Assembly: GCA_020152595.1 (NCBI GenBank)
Contig: JAIGNY010003294.1
Span: forward strand, 427,501-491,500
Length of the DNA stretch: 64,000 bases
Direction: 5' to 3'
Source of the DNA: Chiridota heheva
Lineage: Eukaryota > Echinodermata > Holothuroidea > Apodida > Chiridotidae
In this document: positions 23,880-36,168 of the stretch, one piece after another
Layout of the letters: each line of letters starts with the position of its first letter
How positions within the stretch are numbered: the first letter of the stretch is position 1
Program-made: the position numbers and the translations under genes
Notes under the pieces: generated by a model
The model's database searches: none
What the model saw: the letters and a program-made list of their open reading frames with translations, nothing else
What the model was told of the DNA's origin: nothing

Positions 23880-24493
23880 TTATGGAGATAGTTTTGCTAT
23901 TGCTTCTCTTACCTTGGGAAACAAACGCTGTACTTCTTTCCACTGTTTCATCTTAAACATGCGACCTTTACAAGTCGGTATAGACTCTTCTTTTATGAAG
24001 AGCTGAACATCTACATAAATATTGTTTTTGAAACGTTTTACACACATCATGACTCCATCACCCAGTTGCCACTTGTTTGATTCTATGTCCTCCTTAGAGG
24101 ATGAAGTGATCAATTTGGAAATTTCTTTGTTCACCTTTGGGTCAACTGTTTCATCGCTTCCCACTGCGTCGTTTTAAGTGCAATTCCTTTTTTTTGTTGG
24201 AAAATATTTCACCCCAAACTGCTAAAATGATCTCAGATGAATGTCCTTCATAACAAATCACAGAATTGAATTCATCGTTTCCCAGATAGTAACGATACGA
24301 TCCATTCGGTTGCAAACGTTGTTTAGTATCCGGAAGCACAACCACATTTTCATCTTTTTTTTTCTGGTGTGTCCTTCTTTTCTGGTTCGTCTTCCTTTTG
24401 TTGGATTTCACTGGATCCTTCCACAAACACAAGTTCAGAATCAAATAAATTAGGATAAATCCCTGCTTCATCTGCGCCATACAAAAATGCCAT
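23880..24493 (-). pseudogene. Tandem PC4-like ssDNA-binding protein gene, frame-broken
   Basis: From an ATG at 24493 the minus strand encodes an acidic start (MAFLYGADEAGIYPNLFDS), a charged linker, and two PC4-like domains. The first has RYYLGNDEFNSVICYEG and then TTQWEAMKQL; the second (23880-24164) has KWQLGDGVMMCVKRFKNNIY and then MKQWKEVQRLFPKVREAI. PC4/p15 domains bind single-stranded DNA and act in transcription or replication. The order of short beta strands plus a final helix with QW/KQW matches the family. Three frame changes are needed: in the A9 tract at about 24354-24362, in the A8 tract at about 24188-24195, and near 24145-24165. Two lie in A runs, so assembly errors are possible. 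Tandem PC4 copies are unusual for a host coactivator; a viral or transposon origin is an inference. Confidence 0.5.
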
Positions 24494-24539
24494 GATTCTT
24501 TAAGGGTAAATTCAAACTTGCTTTCCAACGTTTAGAGGT

Positions 24540-24875
24540 TCAATTTAGGTAGTACCGCCTAATCTCGTTTTTAGCTGAAAGTGCTACCTTTGAGGAGCAC
24601 GGGCTTGTTTTTAAATTATTTTCCCAAACAACCTTGTTTATGTAGTTATTTTCATGGAAACTGTGTTTGTTAACAACACCCAAACTCGATTTTTTATTTT
24701 TGTGAACTGTCCTACCTTCACAATACTCAAAACATTTCTGTTTCCATGGTCTCTTCTTCCCTGACAACCTTACTATTTTCAAAACTGTATCTAAATTTTT
24801 AGCTCTTTTTCTTTCGGTTTTCTTCAATCTTGATAAAAAAATTCTCTTTGCTTGTGAAGTTTTTAATTGATGTTT
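24540..24875 (-). other. Unrecognised basic reading frame
   Basis: An open minus frame (stop-to-stop about 24875-24540) without an ATG near its start, rich in Lys/Arg (RLKKTERKRAKNLDTVLKI, KKRPWKQKCFEY) and ending KNEIRRYYLN. It lies just upstream of the PC4-like gene in the same orientation. No domain is recognised. It could be a further broken piece of the same element or a chance ORF. Confidence 0.2.
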
Positions 24876-25030
24876 ATTCTCTTTTTTTCATCTCTTCATT
24901 CGATTTTGATTTAAACTTTTTTAATCTTTACGTTTGTTTTTGATTTCATATTTCTTTTTATCTCTTCATTCGTTTTTAGTTTATATTTATTCCTTTTTAT
25001 CTTTTCATTTTTTTAAATGTATTTATATAT

Positions 25031-25255
<225 letters not shown>

Positions 25256-25404
25256 ATTTCTTCATTCTTTTTTAAATATATTTTACTATTTTTTTTTTTG
25301 TTTGTTTTGCATATACTATTTATATAAGTATACTTCCCCCCCTCCCCCCAGACATTTGTTTTCCTTAAGAATACCTTTCTCTCTAAATGCCTTCTATTGC
25401 CATG

Positions 25405-25557
25405 TGACGTCAGCTCATGAATATTCCAACACTTAAACGCTAGTGTTTAACCTTTTTCTAGGCCTGTATGACGTTATTGATCTGTTTCTCCCTTCCCGAA
25501 TGACCTCATGTCGCTTTGGACATCACTGACGTCATGCTGACGTTAAATATGACGTCA
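25405..25557. promoter_or_regulatory. Cluster of five CRE-like sites
   Basis: TGACGTCA occurs at 25405-25412, 25527-25534 and 25550-25557, and TGACGTTA at 25469-25476 and 25538-25545, all within 153 bp. The cluster lies 485-640 bp upstream of the sulfotransferase start codon. Three perfect CREB/ATF palindromes this close are far above chance expectation. It could be the gene's promoter or enhancer, although a probable 5'UTR acceptor at 26024 means the true first exon may lie further upstream. Confidence 0.45.
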
Positions 25558-25779
25558 CTGCCTGGAGTGTCCTCAAAGTGGTTCTACCTCGGGTGTCATC
25601 ATTTCTACTCATTTTGCTATATTTTAAGAAACGGCTGTATGAGGTCTATAACCTCATGTGGTTTTACAGGTTTAAAAGCCATGTTGATTAAGACAGTTAC
25701 ATGCTTTCTGATAGAGAAGGTAGAGTTGGAAAAAATTTAACATAAAATGAAACAAAAATGGTAATATTTTGTTAAATTT

Positions 25780-25880
25780 ATTGAAAATTTGGGTGAAAGT
25801 TGGGACCATTACTCACAAAATGAAGAAAAATTTCCGAAAATTAAAGAAACCTTTCTGAAAATTGAAGGAGATTTCCCGAT
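25780..25880 (+). repeat. A/T-rich AAATTTCC array
   Basis: A short array of units like GAAAATTAAAGAAACCTTTC, ending in AGAAGCAACGTTTCATAGAA then TTTACCAGTGCAATTTTCCC. The same final box follows the array at 61180-61480. The array runs directly into the presumed 5'UTR region of the sulfotransferase gene. Confidence 0.5.
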
Positions 25881-26041
25881 TAGAAGCAACGTTTCATAGA
25901 AACTTTATTTACCAGTGCAATTTTCCCACAAGATATCAAAAAAGTTCCTTCGCAGTTCAGTTTGTCTCTGCACCCCTTCCTTACGAGATATGTTTGACTA
26001 ATATTTTTTTCTTCATTATTTCAGTTCCTGAAATTATAATA

Positions 26042-26352
26042 ATGGCGGGAAAAGGACAGGCCCAAAATGGTATGAATTTTGGAGTCGAGATTAACCGTGT
26101 CTTCGTATGGATACACCCACGTTCGGTTTCCACTGCATTAACAAAATGCATCGCCCAAGTCCCTGGTGTACAGATTTGGCATGAACCTTATACCAGTTGC
26201 TACTACAACAAGATATTCACAACAAAGATGGATAGATTTCCGTTGATGATGCCGATACTGCAACAGTTTGCCGACGCTCGAAAGGAACTGGATGACGCTA
26301 AAGGCAAGCACATGTTGGATGGTGGCAACTTATTGCATGGAGACACATACAA
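26042..26352 (+). CDS. Sulfotransferase-like protein, exon 1
   Basis: This exon encodes residues 1-103 of a 318-aa cytosolic-type P-loop sulfotransferase. The family transfers sulfate from PAPS; many invertebrate members are annotated misleadingly as branched-chain aminotransferase-like. After a short N-terminus the strand-loop VFVWIHPRSVSTALTKCI (20-37) holds the 5'-phosphosulfate loop HPRSVSTAL. VQIWHEPYTS follows (about residues 42-51), and the exon ends in HGDTY. The ATG at 26042 follows a good acceptor (TATTTCAG at 26024), so upstream in-frame codons are treated as intronic or untranslated. The donor AA|GTGAGT leaves phase 2, matching exon 2. No signal peptide or membrane segment is visible. 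The acceptor substrate cannot be predicted. Confidence 0.85.
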
Positions 26353-26769
26353 GTGAGTATCTTAAATTTTTGATGGTGCAATTATAATCTTGGGCAAACC
26401 TGTTGGAACAGTATGGACACGTAAATTTCGGCCATGTGGCATTACTGAAATTGGTTTCCGGAAATTAGCGCTTTAGATTCGAAACGGTCAATTAACAGAT
26501 TGACCGCGGAATTGTGAACTCCCTGTGAACTCTGGAACTTGTCTAATATACACGAGGAATCATCGAAATAATTGTATTTCATTTCTCTTAAACAATTAAT
26601 TTACGGTCATTCCGGTTGTGTTAAAGACCCAAATACAATGTGGTATTACCAAACAATAAAGAGATAGCAATATTATATCAAGTTGAGCTATCAAACAGAT
26701 ACCATAATATGCAAACCTTGACGATACTTACATACCTAGTGGCGTGGCATGAAAGAGGTATAGAAAAGC

Positions 26770-29280
26770 ACCCTTGATTCAGTATTAGGACTGTAGGAAG
26801 AAAGAAAATCTTAAATGTCATCAGAAACCCTAAAGAAAATAGAAGTGATGAAAATAAGGAAGAAAGTAGTAAACAGTTCGGGAGCAACCCAAAAAACTGG
26901 GTACTTTAAAATACCAAAAAAATGGGGTACTTTTATGTATTACGTCATCGCATCAGCCTACACATTTGACTAGCCCACACTAAACATATGAGGTTTCACA
27001 TTTTTCGCTCCGGATTGTCCAAAATTTCATTGGATATCCTGAAATTTTGAAGACTGATAGTTAATAGATATTCAAAACTTTTTGCCGCTGTTTTTTAAAA
27101 TTCACGGTTGCTTTTTTGAGAAAATTAATAAAACAGTTTATAGGCAGTCTGTTTTGTTCATTTTGTCAAAATTGCGACGGTGAATTTGAAAAAGCAGCGG
27201 CAAAAAGTTTTTAATATCTATTTACTCTCCGTCTCCAAAATTTCAGGATATCCATTGAAATTTTGGACAATTCGGAGTGGAAAATGAGAAACCCCATATG
27301 TTTAGTGTGGGCTAGTCAAATGTGTAGGCTCATGCGATGACGTAATACATAAAAGTACCCAATTTTTGGGGGGTTTTCAAAGTACCCAGTTTTTTGGGTT
27401 GCTCCCGAACTGGTAAATAGAAGTCGTGCAAGAGCAGGAAGAGAGATTGTACAGAGAGATTATGCACTGGCGCATAATTATGTCAGACGAAGCGTTAAGA
27501 ATGCTAATAAAGAGTTTTACAAAATATTTAGCTAACGAAGCCTAAGAGGCCGCTGGAAAAAAAGAAACATGAAGGAATTGTACAACATTACTAAGAAATT
27601 AGCCGAAATGCATAAGCAACGAAAATGACCGGTGAAAGACAAAGACGATAATATGCTGACCACTAAAGAAGGTCAATTAAAAAGATTGGCAGTATATTTT
27701 GAAAGGCTATTGAATAGGCGACTCCCAGCTACTATGATTGACATACCTCCAGCAGAACTAAGCCTTCATATACAATTGCAATAAATTAATAGATGAAGAA
27801 GTAAAAAGGCCATAAACATCTGAAAAGGGAAAATATTTCTGGACCTGATGTAATCCCATCAGAAGCTTTAAAGGAAGGCATCAAAACATCAACAGATATG
27901 ATAATGGAGTGGTTGTATATGATATAGAAGGAAGACGATGTTCCCAGAGAATGGAAGAAAGGATACTTGGTAACAATACCGAACAAGTGAAAATTAACAG
28001 AGGAATCAATATCAGTAGTAGATACAGTGGTAAATAGATTACTCCCGGAAACAATAGAACTTAGAAAAAGCAATGAACAAGATATTGCGGGAGCACCAAG
28101 CTAGTCTCAGAAAAGAAATATTCTGTGTCGACCAGATTGCCACACCATAGAGCAATGTCCATAATGGAATACACCAGTACATGTATTTAATTGATTTTGG
28201 AAAATCATTTGACGGTGGAATATCATGAGACACCATAGGATCACGGATACTTTTGTGAGATTCATCAGCAACTCATACAAAGGAACCACCTACACGTTCT
28301 TAATGAAAGAAGCCTTAATGAGGAATTTGAAATTAAGACTGGCGTTAGACAAGGGGGATTACTATCCCCATTTTTATTCAACCTGGAAATTGACTGGATG
28401 ATGAAATCTCAACAAAGGGGAGGATAAATGGTCTTCAGTGTACACTTTGGGAACAGCTAGATGACCTAGTACGCAAATGATCTTGTCATCAGATACAAAA
28501 AAGACTACACTACTAGAGGAAACAGCAGGAAAATTTGGCGTGTATGTAAACACAGACAAGACAATGGCAAAGCGGATGCACAATAAACAACAATCAGATT
28601 CAAATTAAATTGGTAGAAATAGATGATTTTGTGACCTTTACTTATCTGGGAAGCACAATGAACATTTTAGGTGAAGCAGATGAAGTCAAAGTAAGAATAA
28701 GAAAGGCAAGAGTGGCATTTAATATGCTTACAGAAGTTTAGATTCAAGATCCATTACACGTACAAAAGGCTCAAGATGTTCAACTCTAACGTAAAAGCAG
28801 TGCTACTCTATGGGTCACAAATATGGCTTACTACCAAATCAACCACAAAGATTATCCAGGTGTTCATAAACAAATGTCGCAGATGAATTTTGAGAATTTG
28901 GTGGCCTGAAATAATAAGGAATGAAGAATAGTAGGAAAGGACCAATGAGCAACCATTTGAATAACTTATTTGCAGAAAGAAATAGGAATGAATTGGTCAC
29001 ACTCTAAGGAAGCGTAGGTCCAACATCACTGGGTAAGCCTTATCATGAAAACCCAAGGAAAAGGGAAGCGAAGCCGACCATGTAACATTTGAAGGAGAGA
29101 TATGGAGAAAGAGGTGAAAGCAGCTGGACATTCATGGCACATGGTGCATGGAGAGCGATTGAGAATGTAATCCAAAACCGTGTTAGATGGAAAGGAGTGA
29201 TTGGTAGCCTATACGCTGACAAGTGTGACAAGGCCTTAGTAAGTACAGTGAGTAGTGCCTCTGACACATGATGCCGCGAC
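26770..29280 (+). mobile_element. RTE/CFDP2-like LINE relic in the sulfotransferase intron
   Basis: The plus strand carries scrambled RT blocks. EFEIKTGVRQGGLLSPFLFN and a DWMMK block lie near 28330-28405. A fingerprint of the C-terminus (KMFNSNVKAVLLYGSQIWLT, INKCRR, LRIWWPE) lies near 28770-28930, then MEKEVKAAG, and finally an NRVRWKGVIGSLYADK-type end near 29180-29230. Stops and frameshifts are frequent. A 539-bp MITE (26874-27412) splits its 5' part. It shares the gene's orientation but lies wholly in intron 1 (26353-29488) and would be spliced out. Confidence 0.8.
26874..27412. mobile_element. 539-bp foldback MITE
   Basis: The element is a near-complete palindrome. The left end CAGTTCGGGAGCAACCC (26874) and right end GGGTTGCTCCCGAACTG (27412) are perfect inverted repeats, and complementarity continues almost to the centre near 27130. 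The 5-bp flank GTAAA occurs at 26869-26873 and 27413-27417. It has no ORF. The transposon superfamily is uncertain because a 5-bp duplication with CAG ends is not specific. It inserted into the older LINE. Confidence 0.85.
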
Positions 29281-29488
29281 CAGAGATCAATATTCCTGTC
29301 TGTTCCAGCGTTGTCTCTTTTGGTTTACATTTAGTGCGTAAATAATTCCGAAACCTGTCAGGTATTTCAAAATCTCCGAGAAGTTAGAACCAAAACCATT
29401 TCGAAACTTTAAAGATTTCTTTTTTATTAAGTAAATAATAGTTGCCTTTTTAATTTACATTTTTCAATTATCTTTGTTTTGTACTTAG

Positions 29489-29603
29489 CTTGGACTGGCT
29501 AAAAGGGCGGTTGGAGGCGCCTCTGGATGAAGGCAAGAATTTCCTCTTCTGTAAGGATACTTCTTTTGGAATCAATGGCTATTACGACAAGCTACCCGAA
29601 AAG
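29489..29603 (+). CDS. Sulfotransferase-like protein, exon 2
   Basis: Residues 104-142. The acceptor GTACTTAG precedes C|TTG GAC TGG, completing an Asn codon split in phase 2. The product LDWLKGRLEAPLDEGKNFLF and the following CKDTSFGINGYYDKLP contain the family's KD block that precedes the buried strand. The donor AAG|GTATTT is in phase 0. The 115-bp length keeps the frame from exon 1 to exon 3. Confidence 0.85.
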
Positions 29604-30539
29604 GTATTTATTAACTTGAATTAGGATATACATTTTTAAAAACACTACAACGTGCTTGGTACATTTTACCAGTCCGGGCAAAGCAACACAAATGTTTCTT
29701 AAAATAGGAAAGTTTCGTAAGATTTGTATGCTTCTGGCAATGCTCTAACGTCCAAACTTTATGAATTGCAAGTTCGTTTAACAATTGATCCAAATATTGT
29801 TATTCATTCCGGTTTCATCTCCCTTTTTGGAGAACGAAATCTTCTCCCAAATGGGCGAACTTTAATGTAAATCAACCTCCCTTGGTGCAACATTAACCAC
29901 AAGCCCTCTGTGTATGCCCCGTACTGGTAATACAACTCATTCATAAAACAGCCTCTGGAATTCTTGATAATGAGCGGGAAAGGTTGATTGTTAAATATTC
30001 CTACTGATTATTACTAGATCCAAATAAAAACCAATCTCTCGAATATCATTTGCCGGTCCGTTTCTTCGTAAAACACCGAAAAAAGTTGACCTGCGCAATA
30101 ACTTTTGCTGTTGAACGCATACGGTCGTTTAGTCTGTTAGTCACGCCAGTTATCGTTAGCAATGTGCACTGTTTCAGCATTTTATGACGGGTACTAAAAA
30201 ACACGTAATGTGATATTTGAGTAGTTTTTCTTGAATATTTTCAAACAAGCCTTGTCGTTCGCCTCATTCTACATTAGTCAATGAATTTAGTATTTTTAAA
30301 CAGAGAATTGAATTCTACCTATTTTTCTTCATTTTGTGAAAAGCTTGTAATATTTTTTGGATGCGATTGACTCGCTTAGAAACCGTACGGCACGCTCTTT
30401 GTATAATCATGGGGAAATGGGAAGGAAGGGATGGTTGCCAGATTCGCGATGAAATTTTATGTTTAATGACTGCCTTCTTTTTATGTAAACAATACGCATG
30501 CAAGTGCGATGATCGGTTCCGTAGGGAAGCCGAGAAGGC

Positions 30540-30990
30540 CCGCGTTGTATTCACTGGCCCGCGATGTATAATTCACTGGTTGCGGTGTATATTTCACTGG
30601 CCCGCGGTTTATAATTCACTGGCCCGCGGTGTATAATTTACTGGCCCGCGGTGTATAATTCACTGGCCCGCGGTGTATATTTCACTGGCCCGCGGTGAAT
30701 GATTCACGGCCCGCGGTGTATAATTCACAGGACGCAGTGTATAATTCACTGGCCCGCGGTGTAAAATTCACTGGCTCGCGGTGTATAATATACTTGCCCG
30801 TGGTGTAAAATTCTTTGGTTCGCTGTCTTTAATTCACTTGCCCATGGTGTATAATTGTTTATACTTACTGGCCCGCGGTGTAAAATTCACTAGCCCGCGG
30901 TGTAAATTCAGTAGCCCGGGGTGTATAATTCACTGGCCCTTGGTGTATTATTCACTGACCCGCGGTGTATAATTCACTGGCCCGCGGTCA
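30540..30990 (+). repeat. 22-bp minisatellite
   Basis: About 20 units of GTATAATTCACTGGCCCGCG plus GT, with scattered substitutions and a few one- to three-base indels. It lies in intron 2 of the sulfotransferase gene. A single outlying half-unit (GTATTCACGGCCCG) occurs at about 31329. The small ORFs here are repeat translations. Confidence 0.93.
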
Positions 30991-31715
30991 AGGCTGATTT
31001 CTAGGGGACCCAGGGTGGCTGAGACACCATTCTTATCAATTGACCTGACTTTAGGGTATCAGCCCTCCTCCCAAAATATTGAAATCTCTCTGAAATCAAT
31101 TGATTTTGAGGGTGGATTAGTTAGGGCATTTGAAAGTAGCAACATATAGGCCTAGAAGTTTCTTCTTCAAAATAAAGACTTTGACTTATCCTTAAGTAGT
31201 TTAGGGCATAAGTCAGAAGGTTATCATTGTTTGGGAAGATAAAACAAACGTTACCCGGGCACATTGTGTTTTGACCCTCTCTCTGTGAGCCCCTTGTTAT
31301 GTTTTTAGGAAATCATCCCTGCCCACGGCGTATTCACGGCCCGTAGTGCATAGGCCTATATCACCAAAAAAGCATTTTTTTTCCACGATGATCTACTCCA
31401 ACTCAATGGCAAGATACAGCTTTATCGCTGACCGTACGTGTACCCACGCCGAATTGTATATGTAGAAGACTAATAAAGCGGCTGACTAAATTCTAACACA
31501 ATGATGTAATAGAGATTCGCCCATTTGGGAAATAATGATTTTTTTCTCCCAAAAGGCGGACTGTTATCTCGAGTAACAGAACTAAGATAGATTCTAGAAT
31601 AGTAAGCTTTAGCTTTATATTACGGCTAAGATATTGATTACATACATTTTTTGTAAAACAATGGCATTTTTTTGGACAAAAATCAATAACCGTGTTTTTT
31701 CTCCCCTTTTCAAAG

Positions 31716-32246
31716 GTGACATTTCAGCATACATTCTTGATTCGGGACCCTAGGAAGCTTGCTGTGTCATCGAGAAGGCTATTCAAAAAGATGTTTCGTG
31801 ACGACTCTGACGATTTCGACATGTACTTCGATCATTGTTACAAAGGTTGGGAAGAGCTCTCTGACGACACCTTATACGACCTCTACCAACATGTTCGAAA
31901 ATCCACTGGCATCGAACCGGCCATAATTGATGCTGACGATCTAGTGACCTATCCCGAAAAGATACTTCCAAAATACTTCGAAAGAATTGGATTAAAGTAC
32001 AACCCTAAGTATCTGAAGTGGGATCCAAAGATAGATATTGTGAAGACCTATTACGCGAGCCAAGATCAGCTTTTTAGGGGTTTCAAGGAGGGCGTTTACA
32101 ACACAGCTTTTTGCTCTTCTGAGTTTATAAAGAACACGAGTGGTCCGCCAAAATGGAAAGATCTGCATTCTAGTGAGGTGAAGTACGCCAGTGATTTCGC
32201 GGATGGGTATAAGGTGATGTACGACAACAGGATAAAACCCTTTTAA
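31716..32246 (+). CDS. Sulfotransferase-like protein, last exon
   Basis: Residues 143-318 and the stop codon (TAA, 32244-32246). The acceptor CTTTTCAAAG joins in phase 0. It opens with FLIRDPRKLAVSSRRLF (149-165), the 3'-phosphate-binding segment whose Arg and Ser residues contact PAPS. Acidic helices, ADDLVTYPEKILPKYFERIG (about 220-239) and KWKDL follow, ending RIKPF. The segments up to the stop show no gap or break, so the gene appears intact. Introns 1 (3.1 kb) and 2 (2.1 kb) carry a LINE with a MITE, and a minisatellite, respectively. No clean AATAAA is seen directly after the stop. Confidence 0.87.
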   Translation: MTFQHTFLIRDPRKLAVSSRRLFKKMFRDDSDDFDMYFDHCYKGWEELSDDTLYDLYQHVRKSTGIEPAIIDADDLVTYPEKILPKYFERIGLKYNPKYLKWDPKIDIVKTYYASQDQLFRGFKEGVYNTAFCSSEFIKNTSGPPKWKDLHSSEVKYASDFADGYKVMYDNRIKPF

Positions 32247-32409
32247 ATGCAAACATATTTGATAACGGTTTATGGTTATTCTTCTTTATTGCATACACAT
32301 AAATATAAACCACATCATTTAAAGGGAGAACAAAAATGTTATATAATAGATTTTTGTTAATGAAAAAGCAACAAAAGGGCCCGGTGAATGGGTAGTATAG
32401 TAGTTGGAG

Positions 32410-33340
32410 GAAACTATACAGGTAGTGACTAATCACTACCTGTATAGTGGCCCCTGAGATTTTCCGGGTCATCGGATTGCGTCACAAGATATCATCGACG
32501 ACGGAGCTTCTGATTGGTCACTACCTGTATAGCGGCCTCTGAGATTTTCCCTCTAAGTCATCGGATTGCGTCACAAGATATTCTCGATTGTTCTAGAGGC
32601 CTTTAAACAAAGTGTATAGTTCATTTGCAATGCTAACTTCTGACTGGTCACTACCTGTATAGTGATCTCTGAGATTTTCCAGGTCATCGGATTGCGTCAC
32701 AAAATATTCTCGACTGTTCCATAGAATCTTTTGCTGGTTTCTGATTTGTCACTATCTGTATAGCGGCCCCTGAGATTTTTCAGGTCATCGGATTGCGTCA
32801 CAAGATATTCTCGATTGTCCCACAGAGTCCTTTTAACGAAGTGTATACTTCATTTGCATTGATAACGTCTGATTGGTCACTACCTGTATAGTGACCCCTG
32901 AGATTTTTTCACCTGGGTCATCGGATTGCGTCACAAGATATTCTCGACGACGGAGCTTCTGATTGGTCGGGGTCTGTATAGTGGCCCCTGAGATTTTTTC
33001 ATCTGGGTTATCGGATTGCCGTCACAAGATATTTTTGATTGTTCCGCAGAGTCCTTTTAACGAAGTGTATGGTTCATTTGCAATGCAGACTTCTGATTGG
33101 TCACTACCTGTATAGCGACCTCTGAGATTTTCTATCTGGGTCATCATATTGCCATCACAGGATATTCTCGATTGTTCCGCAGAATCCTTTGCTGGCTTCT
33201 GATTGGTCACTACCTGTATAGTGACCCCTGAGATTTTTTCATCTAGGTCATCAGATTGCCATCACAAGATATTCTCGATTGTTCCATAAAGTCCTTTTAA
33301 TGAGGTGTATAGCTTTTCTTGACTGGGTGTGCCAGGTGAT
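32410..33340 (+). repeat. Subterminal repeat array of the Polinton-like element
   Basis: Eight copies of a CTGTATAG.G.CC.CTGAGA core at roughly 32440, 32526, 32655, 32756, 32885, 32966, 33109 and 33213. Spacing alternates between about 80-105 and 129-143 bp because the longer units also include TCCTTTTAACGAAGTGTATA. A small perfect palindrome, ACTATACAGGTAGTGA with its inverse, sits at 32413-32449. Confidence 0.85.
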
Positions 33341-33394
33341 TGTAAAGTACCTCAAACGTAAAATTATAAAATTTGTTTTTGTGATTTCTCTCAA

Positions 33395-33403
33395 TATATA
33401 AAG
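33395..33403 (+). promoter_or_regulatory. TATA box upstream of the packaging-ATPase fragment
   Basis: TATATAAAG lies 31 bp before the ATPase start codon, at the boundary between the terminal repeats and the first internal ORF. That suits a compact viral-type promoter. Assignment is by motif and position. Confidence 0.4.
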
Positions 33404-33433
33404 ACATGTCGTACATGATTAGGATCATTTACG

Positions 33434-33788
33434 ATGACGTCGCATAACGACACGTTAGACGGGACGTTGAAACACCCATTTACCTGTATCATTGCAGGTC
33501 CAACGGGATGTGGAAAGACCCGTTGGGTTAGAACATTGTTGGAACGTCGTACAGAATTCATTAACTCACCACCTGAATGCATCTATTGGTTCTATGCCGA
33601 AAACCAACCCGATCATGAAGCGCTGAAGCGAGTTTTACCTCACGTGGAAACTATTGGAAGGCCTACCCACCGAAGAAGATCTGAAACGTTTGCGATCCAA
33701 GACGTAATAATATCATTGTCATTGATGATCTCATGAGTTTATTGAATCCCATTGTAATGACACTGTTTACCAAAGGCAGTCATCAGTG
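33434..33788 (+). pseudogene. FtsK/A32-type DNA-packaging ATPase fragment, frame-broken
   Basis: The first frame (33434-33736) encodes a P-loop ATPase start: a strand then the Walker A motif AGPTGCGKT, followed by ECIYWFYAENQPDH. After a frameshift near 33655 and another near 33702, the plus strand gives NNIIVIDDLMSLL with Walker B aspartates, ending at TGA 33786-33788. The order Walker A - YWFY - IIVIDD is that of the packaging ATPases of Polintons and adintoviruses, which load the linear genome into the capsid. The C-terminal half is missing: sequence jumps directly to capsid-related fragments. No product can be functional. A host AAA ATPase is unlikely given the context. Confidence 0.65.
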
Positions 33789-33789
33789 A

Positions 33790-34194
33790 CTCCACACCCA
33801 CGTATCTGTACAGAGCGATGATTGAAACGCTGTTCAACTATTTACGACAGCACTACCTTTTGTGAAACGTGGTGCTGCGAGCTTGGCAAAAGAAGCCGGT
33901 AAAGAAGCGTTGACCACTGGTGCAGGAATTCTGGAAGACGTGTTGGCCGGACAAAGCGTGAAACAAGCTGCATCCCGTCGAGCGAAAGCGGCTGGACAAC
34001 GTTCGACACGCAAAGCCATGGGTTCCGCTAAAGCGCGATTGCAACAGCTTGGTACCGGTACAAGGAACCCACTTCGTCAGCGAAAAGCCAAGATAACAAA
34101 GCCGAAGGTTCCCTTAAGTGATGCTCGTTTGAAACAGTATTTATGTCAACGACCGTCGTTGAATATGAATATATATGAGAAATTAATCACATGA
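33790..34194 (+). pseudogene. Capsid/core-protein-like fragments (pX-like basic protein)
   Basis: A short fragment at 33790-33858 encodes TPTYLYRAMIETLFNYL, resembling the YRA-IE-LL motif of proteins seen in Polinton-type gene clusters. It runs without a gap into a basic ORF (to TGA 34194) with FVKRGAASLAKEAGKEAL, then AGILEDVLAGQS, then AASRRAKAAGQRSTRKA. A small amphipathic N-terminus followed by an Arg/Lys-rich tail is typical of the minor core proteins (adenovirus pX-like) of adintoviruses. There is no ATG at the fusion; the 5' end is lost and two genes are fused by deletion. The identification rests on composition, motif and neighbourhood. Confidence 0.5.
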
Positions 34195-34247
34195 CTGAAA
34201 TGCTGGCTTTTGATTGGCCACTACTTGTATAGTGACCCCTTACTACT

Positions 34248-36168
<1,921 letters not shown>

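Larger units (their letters stand above)
32399..34247. mobile_element. Deleted Polinton/adintovirus-like element
   Basis: The right end reads TATAGTGACCCCTTACTACT, the same terminus as the palindrome at 16387-19805. A degraded left end (AGTAGTTGGAGGAAACTATA) starts at 32399. From about 32410 to 33340 there are eight spaced copies of a repeat (CTGTATAGTGACCCCTGAGA, TCATCGGATTGCGTCACAAG) that also forms the palindrome's arms. Both include GAGGTGTATAGCTTT followed by a TGGGTGTG-CAGGTG block. Inside lie a TATA box and two broken capsid/packaging genes. A full element would be over 10 kb; most genes are deleted. I see no matching 6-bp target duplication (TAGTAT versus CCCATC), so the ends were rearranged after insertion. 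Confidence 0.65.

Noticed and set aside
25862..26041. N-terminal extension of the sulfotransferase from an upstream in-frame start
   Set aside because: The extension overlaps an A/T-rich repeat array, and a strong acceptor (TATTTCAG) lies just before the ATG at 26042.
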